DNA of 64,000 bases from Glaciecola sp028401415 (GCF_028401415.2 NZ_CP171821.2:1612001-1676000), one strand, 5' to 3'; shown: positions 25,964 to 35,473, counted from the first letter of the stretch. Translations and numbers: made by a program. The notes: generated by a model not told the origin, from the sequence alone.

Positions 25964-27037
25964 CTATAGCAAAGGGCGCCACCACTGCTCATTACTTAAG
26001 TACCAGTTTATCGTTTTTTCGATTCCGGTTTCAAACGACTCAACTGGTCTGTAATGGAGTTGACTTGAAGATTTTGTTGCATCGATGGCATAGCGACGAT
26101 CATGACCTGGTCTGTCAGTAACATAACTTATTAAGGCTTGCGCATTGTTTTGAGCTGCGTGTGAAGCAAGAGGAAAACGATTGCTTAACTCAGCGTCACG
26201 CTGAAATGCTTCATTTACCAACTTACAAACCAAATTAACGATATCGATATTTGCCCATTCATTGTGCCCGCCAATATTGTAGTTCTCACCAACCACGCCA
26301 TTTTCGATTACCCGATCGATACCGCGAGCATGATCTTCCACATATAGCCAATCCCTGATTTGCTGACCATCTCCATATATTGGAAGCGCTTTGTCGTGAA
26401 GGATATTAGTGATCACTAAAGGAATCAGCTTTTCAGGGAAATGATAAGGCCCATAATTATTAGAACAGTTGCTCGTGGTTACCTCCAAGCCGTAAGTGTG
26501 GTGATAGGCACGAACCAAATGGTCGCTTGCTGCCTTACTAGCAGAGTACGGTGAGTTTGGCGCGTAGGCCGTTTCTTCTGTAAATGCAGGGTCGTTTATT
26601 TCCAGGGTGCCATATACTTCGTCCGTGCTGACATGGTGAAAACGGTGCGCCAAGGGCTCCTTACCCGCTTGTTTCGGCTCATCAATCCATATTTGCTTCG
26701 CCGCTTTGAGCAAAGAGTAGGTGCCTAGGATATTCGTTTCAATAAAGGCATCTGGGCCAGTAATTGACCGGTCTACATGCGATTCAGCGGCAAAATGCAC
26801 AATAGTATCGGTGTAGTGCTGGCGTATCAAAGAAAGGACCAAATCGGTATCATTAATGTCACCTTTTACAAAATAGAAATTTGCATGAGGTTTTAATGAA
26901 TCTAAACTAGAGAGATTACCCGCATAAGTCAGTGCATCGAGCACCACAACGCGATCATCTGGATATTTGTCGCACCAATAATGCACAAAATTTGCGCCAA
27001 TAAAACCCGCGCCACCTGTTACTAAAATGCTCTTCAT
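25964..27037 (-). CDS. rfbB: RmlB, dTDP-glucose 4,6-dehydratase
   Basis: Second step of dTDP-L-rhamnose synthesis. The 357-residue extended SDR has the NAD site TGGAGFIGANFVHYW at the start, HFAAESHVDRSITGP, the active-site region STDEVYGTL, and the YSASKAASDHLVRAYHHTYGL segment with catalytic Tyr and Lys. It continues with NNYGPYHFPEKLIPL and NIGGHNEWANIDIV. It is the last of the rmlACDB run on the minus strand and is followed by a 161-base gap. Confidence 0.97.
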   Translation of the reverse strand: MKSILVTGGAGFIGANFVHYWCDKYPDDRVVVLDALTYAGNLSSLDSLKPHANFYFVKGDINDTDLVLSLIRQHYTDTIVHFAAESHVDRSITGPDAFIETNILGTYSLLKAAKQIWIDEPKQAGKEPLAHRFHHVSTDEVYGTLEINDPAFTEETAYAPNSPYSASKAASDHLVRAYHHTYGLEVTTSNCSNNYGPYHFPEKLIPLVITNILHDKALPIYGDGQQIRDWLYVEDHARGIDRVIENGVVGENYNIGGHNEWANIDIVNLVCKLVNEAFQRDAELSNRFPLASHAAQNNAQALISYVTDRPGHDRRYAIDATKSSSQLHYRPVESFETGIEKTINWYLSNEQWWRPLL

Positions 27038-27047
27038 ACCTGATCCA

Positions 27048-27908
27048 TTATGATTGTTGTTTAATCTGCTTCAAAACCGCGGAGAGAGCGTCCTGCCAAT
27101 AAGGAAGCTCTAGCTTTGGTAGTGATTCTTTTAACGACAGTTTGCTCATCACACTATATGCCGGTCGCGTCGCCAATGTTTTAAATGCACTAGAGTCAAC
27201 TGGATTGATAGGTACTGCCTTTTCGAGCAAACCCTGTTCCATTGCCATAGTTTGAATCGCTTTTGCAAAATCATACCAACTTGCGACACCTTCGTCGGTG
27301 CAGTGATGAATACCAGTAAGCTTGCTATTCGCTGCCATTACACATGCCATGGCTAAAGTATCGGCACAAGTAGGAGAACCAATTTGATCATCCACTACAG
27401 TAAGCGCGGGCTTAGATGCCATAAGCATCAGCATTGTTTTAACAAAGTTATTACCCGTTGCCGAGTACACCCAGCTTGTGCGAAGGATGCAGCTGTTCGT
27501 CGCAAATTCAGATTGAATGAATTGCTCGCCCTCTGCTTTGCTTTTGCCATATGCGTTAATGGGATTTATTTGATCATTGGGCAAGTAAGGGCTGCCCTTA
27601 TCACCGGAAAACACATAATCGGTAGAGACGTGCACAAAGTGCGCGCCCACTTCTTTCGCTGCTTTGGCTAAATTTGCGACTGCCATAGCATTAATCGCAT
27701 GCGCATTGTCATAATCGCTTTCGGCTTTATCTACGGCAGTGTAGGCAGAGGCGTTAATAAGCGCACTCAATGAATACTGTGACAATGATTCTAAAATGTT
27801 CTCATACGACATAATGTCAATATCATCACGTCCCAAGCAAACAATTTCCGTGTCGAGCGAAGCAAGCGAATGCGCTAACTGCCCTTTTTTACCAATTACC
27901 AGAATCAT
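27048..27908 (-). CDS. rfbD: RmlD, dTDP-4-dehydrorhamnose reductase
   Basis: Final step of dTDP-L-rhamnose synthesis, NADPH-dependent. The 286-residue SDR has MILVIGKKGQLAHSL at the start, ALINASAYTAVDKAESD, HVSTDYVFSGDKGSPYLPND, and YGKSKAEGEQ with the catalytic Tyr/Lys pair, then VDDQIGSPTCADTLA. It lies between rmlC (6-base gap) and rmlB (10-base gap). Confidence 0.96.
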   Translation of the reverse strand: MILVIGKKGQLAHSLASLDTEIVCLGRDDIDIMSYENILESLSQYSLSALINASAYTAVDKAESDYDNAHAINAMAVANLAKAAKEVGAHFVHVSTDYVFSGDKGSPYLPNDQINPINAYGKSKAEGEQFIQSEFATNSCILRTSWVYSATGNNFVKTMLMLMASKPALTVVDDQIGSPTCADTLAMACVMAANSKLTGIHHCTDEGVASWYDFAKAIQTMAMEQGLLEKAVPINPVDSSAFKTLATRPAYSVMSKLSLKESLPKLELPYWQDALSAVLKQIKQQS

Positions 27909-27914
27909 TTATGC

Positions 27915-28484
27915 TTACTCAAAGGTGGGCGCTTCGTTGAAAGAAAAACCACTGGCGTCTTTGTCCGACGTGCTTGGCTTTGCGAATTGATTAGCATTAT
28001 TACTGGCAGAAGAGAATGGCCACGTGATATTCAAGCTCGTATCATCGTAGGCTAAGGATACTTCCGACTGAGGGTGGTAGTAATCGGTGCACTTATACAC
28101 AAATTCAGCACTCTCACTCATAACATAAAAACCATGTGCAAAACCCGCGGGCACCCAGAGTTGTCTCGCATTTTCAGCGGAAAGCTCGTATCCGACCCAT
28201 TGCCCGAAAGTATTACTGGATTTACGCATATCGACTGCTACATCGAACACCTTTCCTGCCGTCACTCTGACGAGTTTCCCTTGCGTATGCTCAAGCTGAT
28301 AATGTAAACCTCTTAAGATGCCATGGCTCGACTTACTGTGATTATCTTGTACAAAATCTACATTAGCACAGTGCTGTTTAAACCAATCTGTGCGAAAGGT
28401 TTCCATAAAAAATCCACGCTGGTCGCCAAATACCTTGGGTTCAATGAGTTTTACGTCGGGTATCGCAGTTTCTACTAGCTTCAT
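27915..28484 (-). CDS. rfbC: RmlC, dTDP-4-dehydrorhamnose 3,5-epimerase
   Basis: Third step of dTDP-L-rhamnose synthesis. The 189-residue cupin has FGDQRGFFMETFR, the active-site segment LRGLHYQLEHTQGKLVRV (catalytic His in GLHYQ), VFDVAVDMRKSS, WVPAGFAHGFYV and VYKCTDYYHP with the partner Tyr. The C-terminal tail is slightly variable. It follows rmlA by 18 bases. Confidence 0.97.
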   Translation of the reverse strand: MKLVETAIPDVKLIEPKVFGDQRGFFMETFRTDWFKQHCANVDFVQDNHSKSSHGILRGLHYQLEHTQGKLVRVTAGKVFDVAVDMRKSSNTFGQWVGYELSAENARQLWVPAGFAHGFYVMSESAEFVYKCTDYYHPQSEVSLAYDDTSLNITWPFSSASNNANQFAKPSTSDKDASGFSFNEAPTFE

Positions 28485-28502
28485 TTGATAATACGTCCTT
28501 GT

Positions 28503-29390
28503 CTATTTAATCTTTTCGTCTAAAATTTTTGCTAGATATTTGCCGTAACCACTTTTAAAAAGCAATTGCGCTTGTTTAGACAGTGCCTCTGCATCGATAT
28601 ACCCTTTACGATATGCAATTTCTTCAGGACAGCATATTTTTAAGCCCTGACGTTTTTCTATGTTAGCTATGAAGTTAGATGCATCAAGTAAACTATCAAT
28701 AGTACCGGTATCAAGCCACGCAGAGCCTCGCCCTAGTAGCTCCACTTTTAGCGTGTTTTGCTCAAGATATAGATTGTTCAGGTCAGTAATTTCAAGCTCC
28801 CCACGGCCTGAAGGTTTCACCGCCTTCGCGTAGTCTACAACTTGATTGTCATAGAAATACAGGCCGGTAACCGCGTAATTGGACTTAGGTTGGATAGGCT
28901 TTTCTTCAATCGATAATGCTCGCCATTGCTCGTCAAAATCTACGACACCGTAGCGCTCAGGATCAACCACGTGATAGCCAAACACAGTGGCACCCTCTTC
29001 CTGCTTGCTGGTATTAACCAATGAGTCTTGCAGTTCATGCCCGTAAAAAAGATTATCCCCCAAAATCAGCGTGCAAGCATCGTTTCCTATGAACTTTTCG
29101 CCAATGAGAAATGCTTGCGCAAGCCCATCTGGCGAGGGCTGCTCTGCGTAACTTAAACTAATGCCCCATTTACTACCGTCACCAAGTAAAGCACTAAACC
29201 GAGGAAGTTCTTCAGGCGTCGAAATAATCAAAATATCGCTTATGTCAGCTAACATTAAAGTTGACAGTGGGTAGTAAATCATCGGCTTGTCGTAAACGGG
29301 CATTAACTGTTTACTGACTACCTGCGTCAAAGGGTGAAGGCGCGTACCAGAGCCTCCTGCGAGAATAATCCCTTTACGTTTTTTGGTCAT
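28503..29390 (-). CDS. rfbA: RmlA, glucose-1-phosphate thymidylyltransferase
   Basis: First step of dTDP-L-rhamnose synthesis: makes dTDP-glucose. The 295-residue protein has the nucleotidyltransferase signature GIILAGGSGTRLHPLTQVVSKQLMPVYDKP, ILGDNLFYGHEL (metal-binding Asp), VDFDEQWRALSIEEKP and RGSAWLDTGTIDSLLDAS. It starts 28 bases after the KpsE-like gene stop and leads the rmlACDB run. Confidence 0.97.
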   Translation of the reverse strand: MTKKRKGIILAGGSGTRLHPLTQVVSKQLMPVYDKPMIYYPLSTLMLADISDILIISTPEELPRFSALLGDGSKWGISLSYAEQPSPDGLAQAFLIGEKFIGNDACTLILGDNLFYGHELQDSLVNTSKQEEGATVFGYHVVDPERYGVVDFDEQWRALSIEEKPIQPKSNYAVTGLYFYDNQVVDYAKAVKPSGRGELEITDLNNLYLEQNTLKVELLGRGSAWLDTGTIDSLLDASNFIANIEKRQGLKICCPEEIAYRKGYIDAEALSKQAQLLFKSGYGKYLAKILDEKIK

Positions 29391-29418
29391 GTTGTATCAC
29401 TCTTATTTAAGTTTATGT

Positions 29419-30909
29419 CTACTTTAACTCATCTGCGGTAGCAATAATCAGCTTCGCTATACCAAACACAATGACCAAGCACACGAAAAGTAGCGCGAGA
29501 TTATACAGCACTCGAGGATATTTTGAATCTTCCGGTAAAGTGGGTGTTTCTACCATCACCAAATATTTAAGCTGCTGGTAAGCTTCTACCCGGGTGGTCT
29601 CAAGAATGACTTTAGACGCGGTGTAGGCTTGAAGCGCAAACTCTAAGTCGATTTTGTAGTCACTAAATTTAGCAACTATGTCATTAACACCAAGGTCTGC
29701 GTTGTTGTGAGCAGAGTCTGGACTACCGTTTCCTGCATTGGTTAATCTATCTCGCTCCGAAATGAGCTGCCGACGCAGACTCGTCAGTTCTTCTTGCACT
29801 TTTACGACCAACGGGGCTTGTTCACTCATGCTGCTTTTGAGCGCATTTAATTGAGCGGATTTTGATGCAATTTCTGATTCAAGCGCGAATGTTATTTGCT
29901 GCAAAGCCATACCTTCCGCTTCAGGGTCAAGCAGGTTGTATTCTCGTTGAAAACTCAATAGACGCGTTTGCGCATCTTGAAAACGCTGCTCTACTCTGGC
30001 GTGTTCAGACTCCATAAATGCAACCTGTGCCTTCGCCAAATTCTGACCAATTTCATTTATGAACCACTCTGCTCGATTGGTAATTGCCATGTTTAGCTGT
30101 TGAGCAAAATCAGGCGTAAATGCTTGAACGTTGATAGTCAGAATCGTTGAAGTTGGATCGATGCTAACCTCCACATGATCCTGAAAATACGAGACTCGAT
30201 CATCCAAGGTTGCATCACTTTCTAGCCGACTAAAATAGTCATATTCGTCATTCATGTAATGTTCAGTGAATTCAAGTGATTGCTCTAGATAAATCAACAT
30301 ATCTGACGAATTAATATAAGCCTTTACTAACTCAACGTCGTTACGCTCGGCGCCTCCTGCGATGCCGGACAACAGGGCTAGACTCGGCTCAAACGAAGGA
30401 GCTTGTTTGCTTTGTTGAACAAGTAGCTGGGCTTGACTTTCATAACGTGGGCTGGCTAATACGATCAAATATATCGCAAATAAAACGACGGGAGCAATGA
30501 CAAAACTAACAAAGGCGTTTCGCTTTACCGATTCCAGCCATCTTTTCTGTTGTGCAGTTAAATGAAGTTTGCGAGGCTGGTCATTACCTTCCATTGCCGG
30601 ATTAGAGTCAGTTGTTTGGTCGTGTTCTTTCTTCGATTTCTGTATAAGGTTTGTCGGTGCCGTGTTCTCTAATTCCCATTTAAGGCGAAGCCCACGTATG
30701 CTATTTAACTCTTGTTGGTTGTCTCTATTTAGCGCGCCCAAGCGCACAAAAAGGCGTTCGACAATAACGGGGTCGGTTTTTAATAATCTCTCCACCTCCG
30801 ATTTTAGAAACGCAGTGTCGTCGAACTGACCGGGTTCCAGCGAACGGATGTAAGCCTGCTGTATGTCCTTTTTTTCTTTTTCTTTTTGTGCCTTGTCAGA
30901 AATACTCAC
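29419..30909 (-). CDS. KpsE/CtrB-like polysaccharide export inner-membrane protein
   Basis: Inner-membrane chain protein of the polysaccharide co-polymerase/adaptor family that links an ABC exporter to the outer-membrane channel. The 496 residues comprise a hydrophilic N-terminal region of about 125 residues, longer than usual for KpsE, then a membrane segment (AFVSFVIAPVVLFAIYLIVLA). A periplasmic region with coiled coil (about 295-400) follows, then a C-terminal membrane segment (LYNLALLFVCLVIVFGIAKLII). Segment ASPRYESQAQLLVQ after the first helix is typical of the Wzz/CtrB start. It overlaps kpsT by 4 bases. Confidence 0.87.
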   Translation of the reverse strand: MSISDKAQKEKEKKDIQQAYIRSLEPGQFDDTAFLKSEVERLLKTDPVIVERLFVRLGALNRDNQQELNSIRGLRLKWELENTAPTNLIQKSKKEHDQTTDSNPAMEGNDQPRKLHLTAQQKRWLESVKRNAFVSFVIAPVVLFAIYLIVLASPRYESQAQLLVQQSKQAPSFEPSLALLSGIAGGAERNDVELVKAYINSSDMLIYLEQSLEFTEHYMNDEYDYFSRLESDATLDDRVSYFQDHVEVSIDPTSTILTINVQAFTPDFAQQLNMAITNRAEWFINEIGQNLAKAQVAFMESEHARVEQRFQDAQTRLLSFQREYNLLDPEAEGMALQQITFALESEIASKSAQLNALKSSMSEQAPLVVKVQEELTSLRRQLISERDRLTNAGNGSPDSAHNNADLGVNDIVAKFSDYKIDLEFALQAYTASKVILETTRVEAYQQLKYLVMVETPTLPEDSKYPRVLYNLALLFVCLVIVFGIAKLIIATADELK

Positions 30910-31556
30910 AGTCCCTCATACCTTTCTATGGCTTCATCTACATCGTCGAAGAACTGTAGTTTACCGTTTTCTAGCAAAATCGCACTATCACAGAACAGCT
31001 TAAGTTCAGACGTTTGATGACTAATCATAATTACATTTGAATCTTGCGCTCTGTCATAAAGCGCTCTTTGTGCTTTACGTTTAAATTGACTGTCTCCTAC
31101 CGACGTCACTTCATCGATAAGATAAACATCAAAGTCGATTGCAATTGTGCAGGCAAAGGCGAGTCTCGAACGCATGCCGCTAGAATAGGTATTCACGGGT
31201 AAGTCATACTTTATCCCAAGCTCGGCAAAGTCAATAACGCGCTCCTCGTACTCTTTAACATCATAAACGCCATTGATTCGCGCGATGGTTCTCGCATTTT
31301 CTCGTCCAGTCATTTGCGGGTGAATACCTGTTGCAAGCGCAACTGGCCATGATAAATGTTTGTCAGTTCTAATTTTCCCTTTGTCAGGATATTCGCTCTT
31401 GGCAAGCAGCCTAAATAGCGTTGATTTTCCCGCTCCATTTTTTCCAAGTAGCGCAATATTGTGGCCGCTTGGAATCGTAAAGGATAAGTCTTGGAAAACA
31501 TATTGCTTGCCGAGGTCGCTTGGATAGAACTTGGTGACATTTTGCAGGCTTATCAT
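30906..31556 (-). CDS. kpsT: KpsT-like ABC transporter ATPase for polysaccharide export
   Basis: ATPase of the ABC-2 polysaccharide exporter. The 216-residue protein has Walker A LLGKNGAGKSTLFRLLA, a Q-loop-like PVALATGIHPQMTGRENARTIARI region, the signature YSSGMRSRLAFA, Walker B VYLIDEV and a switch His in MISHQTSELK. The short length shows no C-terminal sugar-binding domain, unlike Wzt of some O-antigen exporters, so it is the capsule (KpsT/CtrD) type. It overlaps both kpsM and the KpsE-like gene by 4 bases. Confidence 0.94.
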   Translation of the reverse strand: MISLQNVTKFYPSDLGKQYVFQDLSFTIPSGHNIALLGKNGAGKSTLFRLLAKSEYPDKGKIRTDKHLSWPVALATGIHPQMTGRENARTIARINGVYDVKEYEERVIDFAELGIKYDLPVNTYSSGMRSRLAFACTIAIDFDVYLIDEVTSVGDSQFKRKAQRALYDRAQDSNVIMISHQTSELKLFCDSAILLENGKLQFFDDVDEAIERYEGL

Positions 31557-32338
31557 TGACTAAGCCCTCGTTTCCATGTTGCTCGGTAAAAAATTAACGA
31601 TAAGAACACCGTAATAACCGTGACCTCAACAACATAGATTTGGCTTACGCCAAGCTCACCGTAAGACGAATATGCGGAACCCCTGCTTATCTCGATGGCG
31701 TGCAAAATTGGATTCCAGTCTAACAACCACCAAAGCTCTGGCGGGAAGTCTCTTAGTGAGAAAAACACACCTGATATAAAAAACATCGGCCTAGTTAAAA
31801 GGCTGATAACCTTACTCACTTCTGGAATAAATAGCCCAATCATGCCAAATAGTAAGCCTAATGATAGAGCAAACACGGCAATCAAGACGAAATTTAAAAT
31901 AATGCTTAGAGGTTCATCAAGTCTTATATCCATGTCCATGAAGTACATGATTAACAGCAGGCAAAAAATCACAAATACTTTTATCACTGCTTCAAAAAGG
32001 CCAATTGCAATAACTGGACTAATGGGTTGTACTTGACGAAAAGCAAAAAGGGGTTTGCTTTGACGAATAGCCGACGTTCCCGATTGAAACACCTGCATCC
32101 ACAGCTGAATCATCAATAAACCATAGGCCATAAATACAAAGGTAGGAATGGTGTAGGTCTCGCCACCATCCAAACGACCACGCATAAAGGACAAAATAAA
32201 AATAAATGCGGCTGGTTGAATAACCGCCCAACTTAAGCCAAGTTTATCACTAAATGCGGTTCTCACCTGACGCAACATCAATGAGAAGATAACATCCTTC
32301 CAGATTTGCCAGTGCGTTCGGCGTGCAACTGAACTCAT
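31553..32338 (-). CDS. kpsM: KpsM-like ABC-2 polysaccharide export permease
   Basis: Membrane subunit of the polysaccharide exporter. The 261-residue ABC-2 permease has about six membrane helices (for example WAVIQPAAFIFILSFM, VFVIFCLLLIMYFM, ILNFVLIAVFALSLGLLFGMIGLF and VISLLTRPMFFISGVFFSL) and the RDFPPELWWLLDWNPILHAIEISRG segment typical of the family. It sits 2 bases after the export-protein gene and overlaps kpsT. Confidence 0.94.
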   Translation of the reverse strand: MSSVARRTHWQIWKDVIFSLMLRQVRTAFSDKLGLSWAVIQPAAFIFILSFMRGRLDGGETYTIPTFVFMAYGLLMIQLWMQVFQSGTSAIRQSKPLFAFRQVQPISPVIAIGLFEAVIKVFVIFCLLLIMYFMDMDIRLDEPLSIILNFVLIAVFALSLGLLFGMIGLFIPEVSKVISLLTRPMFFISGVFFSLRDFPPELWWLLDWNPILHAIEISRGSAYSSYGELGVSQIYVVEVTVITVFLSLIFYRATWKRGLSQ

Positions 32339-32340
32339 AT

Positions 32341-34077
32341 TTAGTCTCTTGTAGCCACATTAGCCGCCACTGCTATTTGGAAGATGATTTGTGTCACATC
32401 TTTTATCGTTTGCATCAATTTGTTGTCGACTTTTGGCAAAATGAGTACTTGATCGCCAGGCTTAAGCATGTTTTTGCCACCGCCACCAAACCAAGCGTTA
32501 CCATCGTCGACTAAGGTCGTCGCGCCATTGGCATGCACTATTAAATAGGTTTCAGTGTTGGCTCTGTCAGTAAAACCACCGGCCAAATTGACGTATTCAT
32601 GGATACTTCTAGCATCGTCAAATACTAGCGCTTGCGGCAGCATGACTTCACCCGCAATGTTGATGAGGTCACTAAATTGAGGAATAACGATTTCGTCGCC
32701 TTGCTCCAATCGCACATTTGCTACTTGACCATTTGGCGACACTACCACCTTTCCTAAAGGCTCAATTTCTTTTGCGCGAGCTATAAACTGTGAGACGAGC
32801 TCAGCTTCTTGTGCTCGTAAGCGCGCTTCACCGTCTGATGAAGCAGGCGCTGTGAATATGTTTCTTTCAAGTCTTGCAAGGGAGTCGTCAAGTAACTTTT
32901 GTTGTTCCTGTTTAACTGACTCGCGGAGAATATAGACTGAACCAATATTAGCTTGGTCGGGCTCAACTTCAATAGTTGCTAGTAGGTCATGCAATCTTGT
33001 TTCGCTGTCAACCGCATAAATAGACGGCCCCAAAAAACTACCGGAGATTTTTACACTGATTTCCTGCGCTCTTAAGTCATCATTAAAAAACAAGTTATCC
33101 CCATCCCGAACAGTGAATTCCCTAAATTGCTCTAAAGTAAAGTAGCGGGCTATGGGCTTATTGTCTCTAACACCCGTTACCGATACATGAGTCACTTCTA
33201 TGTGGGGTCGTACAAGTTCAATCACTTCATTACCCGATACAAAGCTTTGCATCAGCTCGTAGCTTTTACCTTCAGCCTCAATACCTTCGGCTATGATTCG
33301 AGGTCCCAAGGCATCTACCAAAATAACGTCACCATCTTTGAAAGCATGCGAAGGTAAGCGACCTTCATTTAAAAATTCATACAAATCCACCGACTGTAGG
33401 ATTTGACTGTCTCGGATCACCTTGATGCTTCTAAAACTGCCTCGCTCATGCAAAATACCGCCGGCTTGCTGCAAATAAAATAACAGCGTGTCAGAGGCAG
33501 ACCCTGCATATTGGCCTGGACGTTCCACATTGCCTGTCACGAAAACCCCTACCGGCGTAGATGCGAGCAGATTCACGTAAATATTGACATTGTCGGTGTA
33601 TATTTGCTTGATTTTATCCGTAACGATTTGATTAACATCGCTAGCCTGAGCCCCCATGACATTGACTGGACCAACATTGGGAATAAATATGTTGCCTTGA
33701 TTATCTACAATCAAAACGCTTGCGGAGGTTACCGCCCCCCACAACTGAACAGATATTTTGTCGCCCGGAGCAATCAAATACTGAGGATTTATGGCATTTC
33801 GCTGGCGAACCAGCGGACCGCTATCAAACAGGTTTGCACCAAAGGGAAGAATTTCTTGGAAAATCCCATCATCAGCCATAAATAATGGATTACTGATCGT
33901 GGTTTCGTTTTTAATGAAATTTTCAAGCGGAACTGAGGATGCTTCTTGTTCTTCGGCGGCTTGTCTTGCCTCTTCAACTTGCGCTTGAGTTTGAGCGAAA
34001 GTGTTGCCGCAAAAAAATAGCATTGATATAAGCGCTAAAGAAACATTGTTTGACCAAAAAGAAAGTACCATGATCAA
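32341..34077 (-). CDS. Wza/KpsD-like outer-membrane polysaccharide export protein
   Basis: Forms, or contributes to, the outer-membrane exit path for the glycan. The 578-residue protein has a signal peptide (to about residue 28, cleavage after TFA), a Poly_export domain (INPQYLIAPGDKISVQLWGA to VNIYVNLLA), and several SLBB domains (TPVGVFVTGNVERPGQYAG; VSVKISGSFLGPSIY; INIAGEVMLPQALVF). No lipobox is visible, so it is closer to KpsD than to lipidated Wza. A short C-terminal amphipathic helix (IKDVTQIIFQIAVAANVA) may be the membrane-inserting part. The ATG overlaps the stop of the small lipoprotein gene by 4 bases. Confidence 0.92.
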   Translation of the reverse strand: MIMVLSFWSNNVSLALISMLFFCGNTFAQTQAQVEEARQAAEEQEASSVPLENFIKNETTISNPLFMADDGIFQEILPFGANLFDSGPLVRQRNAINPQYLIAPGDKISVQLWGAVTSASVLIVDNQGNIFIPNVGPVNVMGAQASDVNQIVTDKIKQIYTDNVNIYVNLLASTPVGVFVTGNVERPGQYAGSASDTLLFYLQQAGGILHERGSFRSIKVIRDSQILQSVDLYEFLNEGRLPSHAFKDGDVILVDALGPRIIAEGIEAEGKSYELMQSFVSGNEVIELVRPHIEVTHVSVTGVRDNKPIARYFTLEQFREFTVRDGDNLFFNDDLRAQEISVKISGSFLGPSIYAVDSETRLHDLLATIEVEPDQANIGSVYILRESVKQEQQKLLDDSLARLERNIFTAPASSDGEARLRAQEAELVSQFIARAKEIEPLGKVVVSPNGQVANVRLEQGDEIVIPQFSDLINIAGEVMLPQALVFDDARSIHEYVNLAGGFTDRANTETYLIVHANGATTLVDDGNAWFGGGGKNMLKPGDQVLILPKVDNKLMQTIKDVTQIIFQIAVAANVATRD

Positions 34078-34403
34078 TCCTCAATAAGGGATTTTAGTCG
34101 CACTAGAGATTGACTTTGACTGTCATAACAAAAACGACTGCTCGCTTTATGCTCAGTGAACGCTGCTTGTTGGCTGGATGCCTTGAGTTTGACCGGAAGT
34201 GCCACAGCACATTGCTGTCCAAGTGCAGAAAAATAAGTAGACACAACATTAAATTGCTCACCATTTTCCGAAACAGTGCTAGCAAAAGTGTAGTCGCTCG
34301 TCGTTAGCTCAGCGCTCTGTATAAAGCCTCGTTCTAATTGACCGGCACAAGACTGCAAAAATGTTGCAACCAAAGCGACTGGAATTACAAAATACAGTCT
34401 CAA
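34074..34403 (-). CDS. Small lipoprotein of unknown function in the polysaccharide locus
   Basis: A 109-residue protein with a lipoprotein signal peptide (MRLYFVIPVALVATFLQSC, lipobox LQSC). The mature part is polar with two further cysteines (QQCAVALPV and SRFCYDSQ), which may form a disulfide. No family was recognised. It lies 2 bases after wecA and overlaps the export-protein gene by 4 bases, so it is made with the export machinery and may be an accessory outer-membrane partner. That role is inference from position only. Confidence 0.75.
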   Translation of the reverse strand: MRLYFVIPVALVATFLQSCAGQLERGFIQSAELTTSDYTFASTVSENGEQFNVVSTYFSALGQQCAVALPVKLKASSQQAAFTEHKASSRFCYDSQSQSLVRLKSLIED

Positions 34404-34405
34404 GC

Positions 34406-35473
34406 TTATAACAACCCCAAGCGCCTAACAAATCGCAAGATTTTCCATATGTGCATGATAATAGCGGTATATATGACTTGCAACACCAAGAAAGAATAAA
34501 ACATCAAAGACTCACTGACTTGATACACTTCTGACAAGATACCAACAATTGCGAATAAAGAACCTAAAAACAACAAACCAATTAGTGATTTGAAGGGACT
34601 TAATCCAGCACGCATAAAAATATTGTGAAGGTGCTGGCGATCAGCCTTTAACATTGATTGACCTTTACGAGCACGTCGATACATGATCGCGGCCATGTCC
34701 ATTAACGGCAGACCAATCAACCAGACTGCGGTGATGGGTCTGATTGAAGCGTCAACGCTATTGGTATGCTCAACGAGTAACCAAACAATCGCCAGGCCGA
34801 TAAACATACTTCCTGCATCGCCCATGAAGATCTTATTACTCTTAAATCCTTTAATACTTAGGTTAAATGCTAGGAATGGGACAAGCACAGCGATAATGGT
34901 TAGCGGCGCGATTAGACTATTGGTCGCGCCCGCATTTAACAGTAAAAAAACGACGCAAAGGAGCACAATAAGACTCATCCCACCTGCTAGGCCGTCAATT
35001 CCATCTATCATGTTAAATGCATTGATTACGCCAACTACGCATACCATCGTGAACATGTAACCCAAAATGGGAAGATGCACATCTCCTATTCCAAATCCTA
35101 AAATGGCGCCTAGGTTGTAAATATAGTTGTCCGCTATCCACACCATAATAGCGGCCACAATAAATTGACAAAAAAGGCGTCCCTTCGCACTTAAGTCAAA
35201 ACGGTCGTCTAACATACCAAGCAACACTATCATTGCAGCAGCAGTGAGAAACATTGGATTATTCTTAAACACGACATCCGCCGCTAAACTACCAAACACA
35301 ACACCAACAAACATAGCAAGTCCGCCTGTCAGAGGAACCGTTTCACGGTGCTGTTTTCGATAATCGGGCACATCGACAAGCCCGAGGAAGTGGGCCACAG
35401 GTGTCATAATCACGAGAAGAACTGATGTGATAAAAGCAGCAATTATGATGGGCACATATTCAGTATATGTCAT
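34406..35473 (-). CDS. wecA: WecA-like undecaprenyl-phosphate sugar-1-phosphate transferase
   Basis: Starts lipid-linked glycan synthesis by joining a HexNAc-1-phosphate (GlcNAc in WecA) to undecaprenyl phosphate. The 355-residue polytopic protein has around ten membrane helices and the family motifs LVDVPDYRKQHRETVPLTGGLAMFVG, GMLDDRFDLSAKGRL (DD metal site), INAFNMIDGIDGLAGGMS, IFMGDAGSMFIG and DRQHLHNIFMRAGLSPF. The sugar cannot be read from sequence. It heads the minus-strand polysaccharide operon, and the next gene begins 2 bases on. Confidence 0.92.
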   Translation of the reverse strand: MTYTEYVPIIIAAFITSVLLVIMTPVAHFLGLVDVPDYRKQHRETVPLTGGLAMFVGVVFGSLAADVVFKNNPMFLTAAAMIVLLGMLDDRFDLSAKGRLFCQFIVAAIMVWIADNYIYNLGAILGFGIGDVHLPILGYMFTMVCVVGVINAFNMIDGIDGLAGGMSLIVLLCVVFLLLNAGATNSLIAPLTIIAVLVPFLAFNLSIKGFKSNKIFMGDAGSMFIGLAIVWLLVEHTNSVDASIRPITAVWLIGLPLMDMAAIMYRRARKGQSMLKADRQHLHNIFMRAGLSPFKSLIGLLFLGSLFAIVGILSEVYQVSESLMFYSFLVLQVIYTAIIMHIWKILRFVRRLGLL

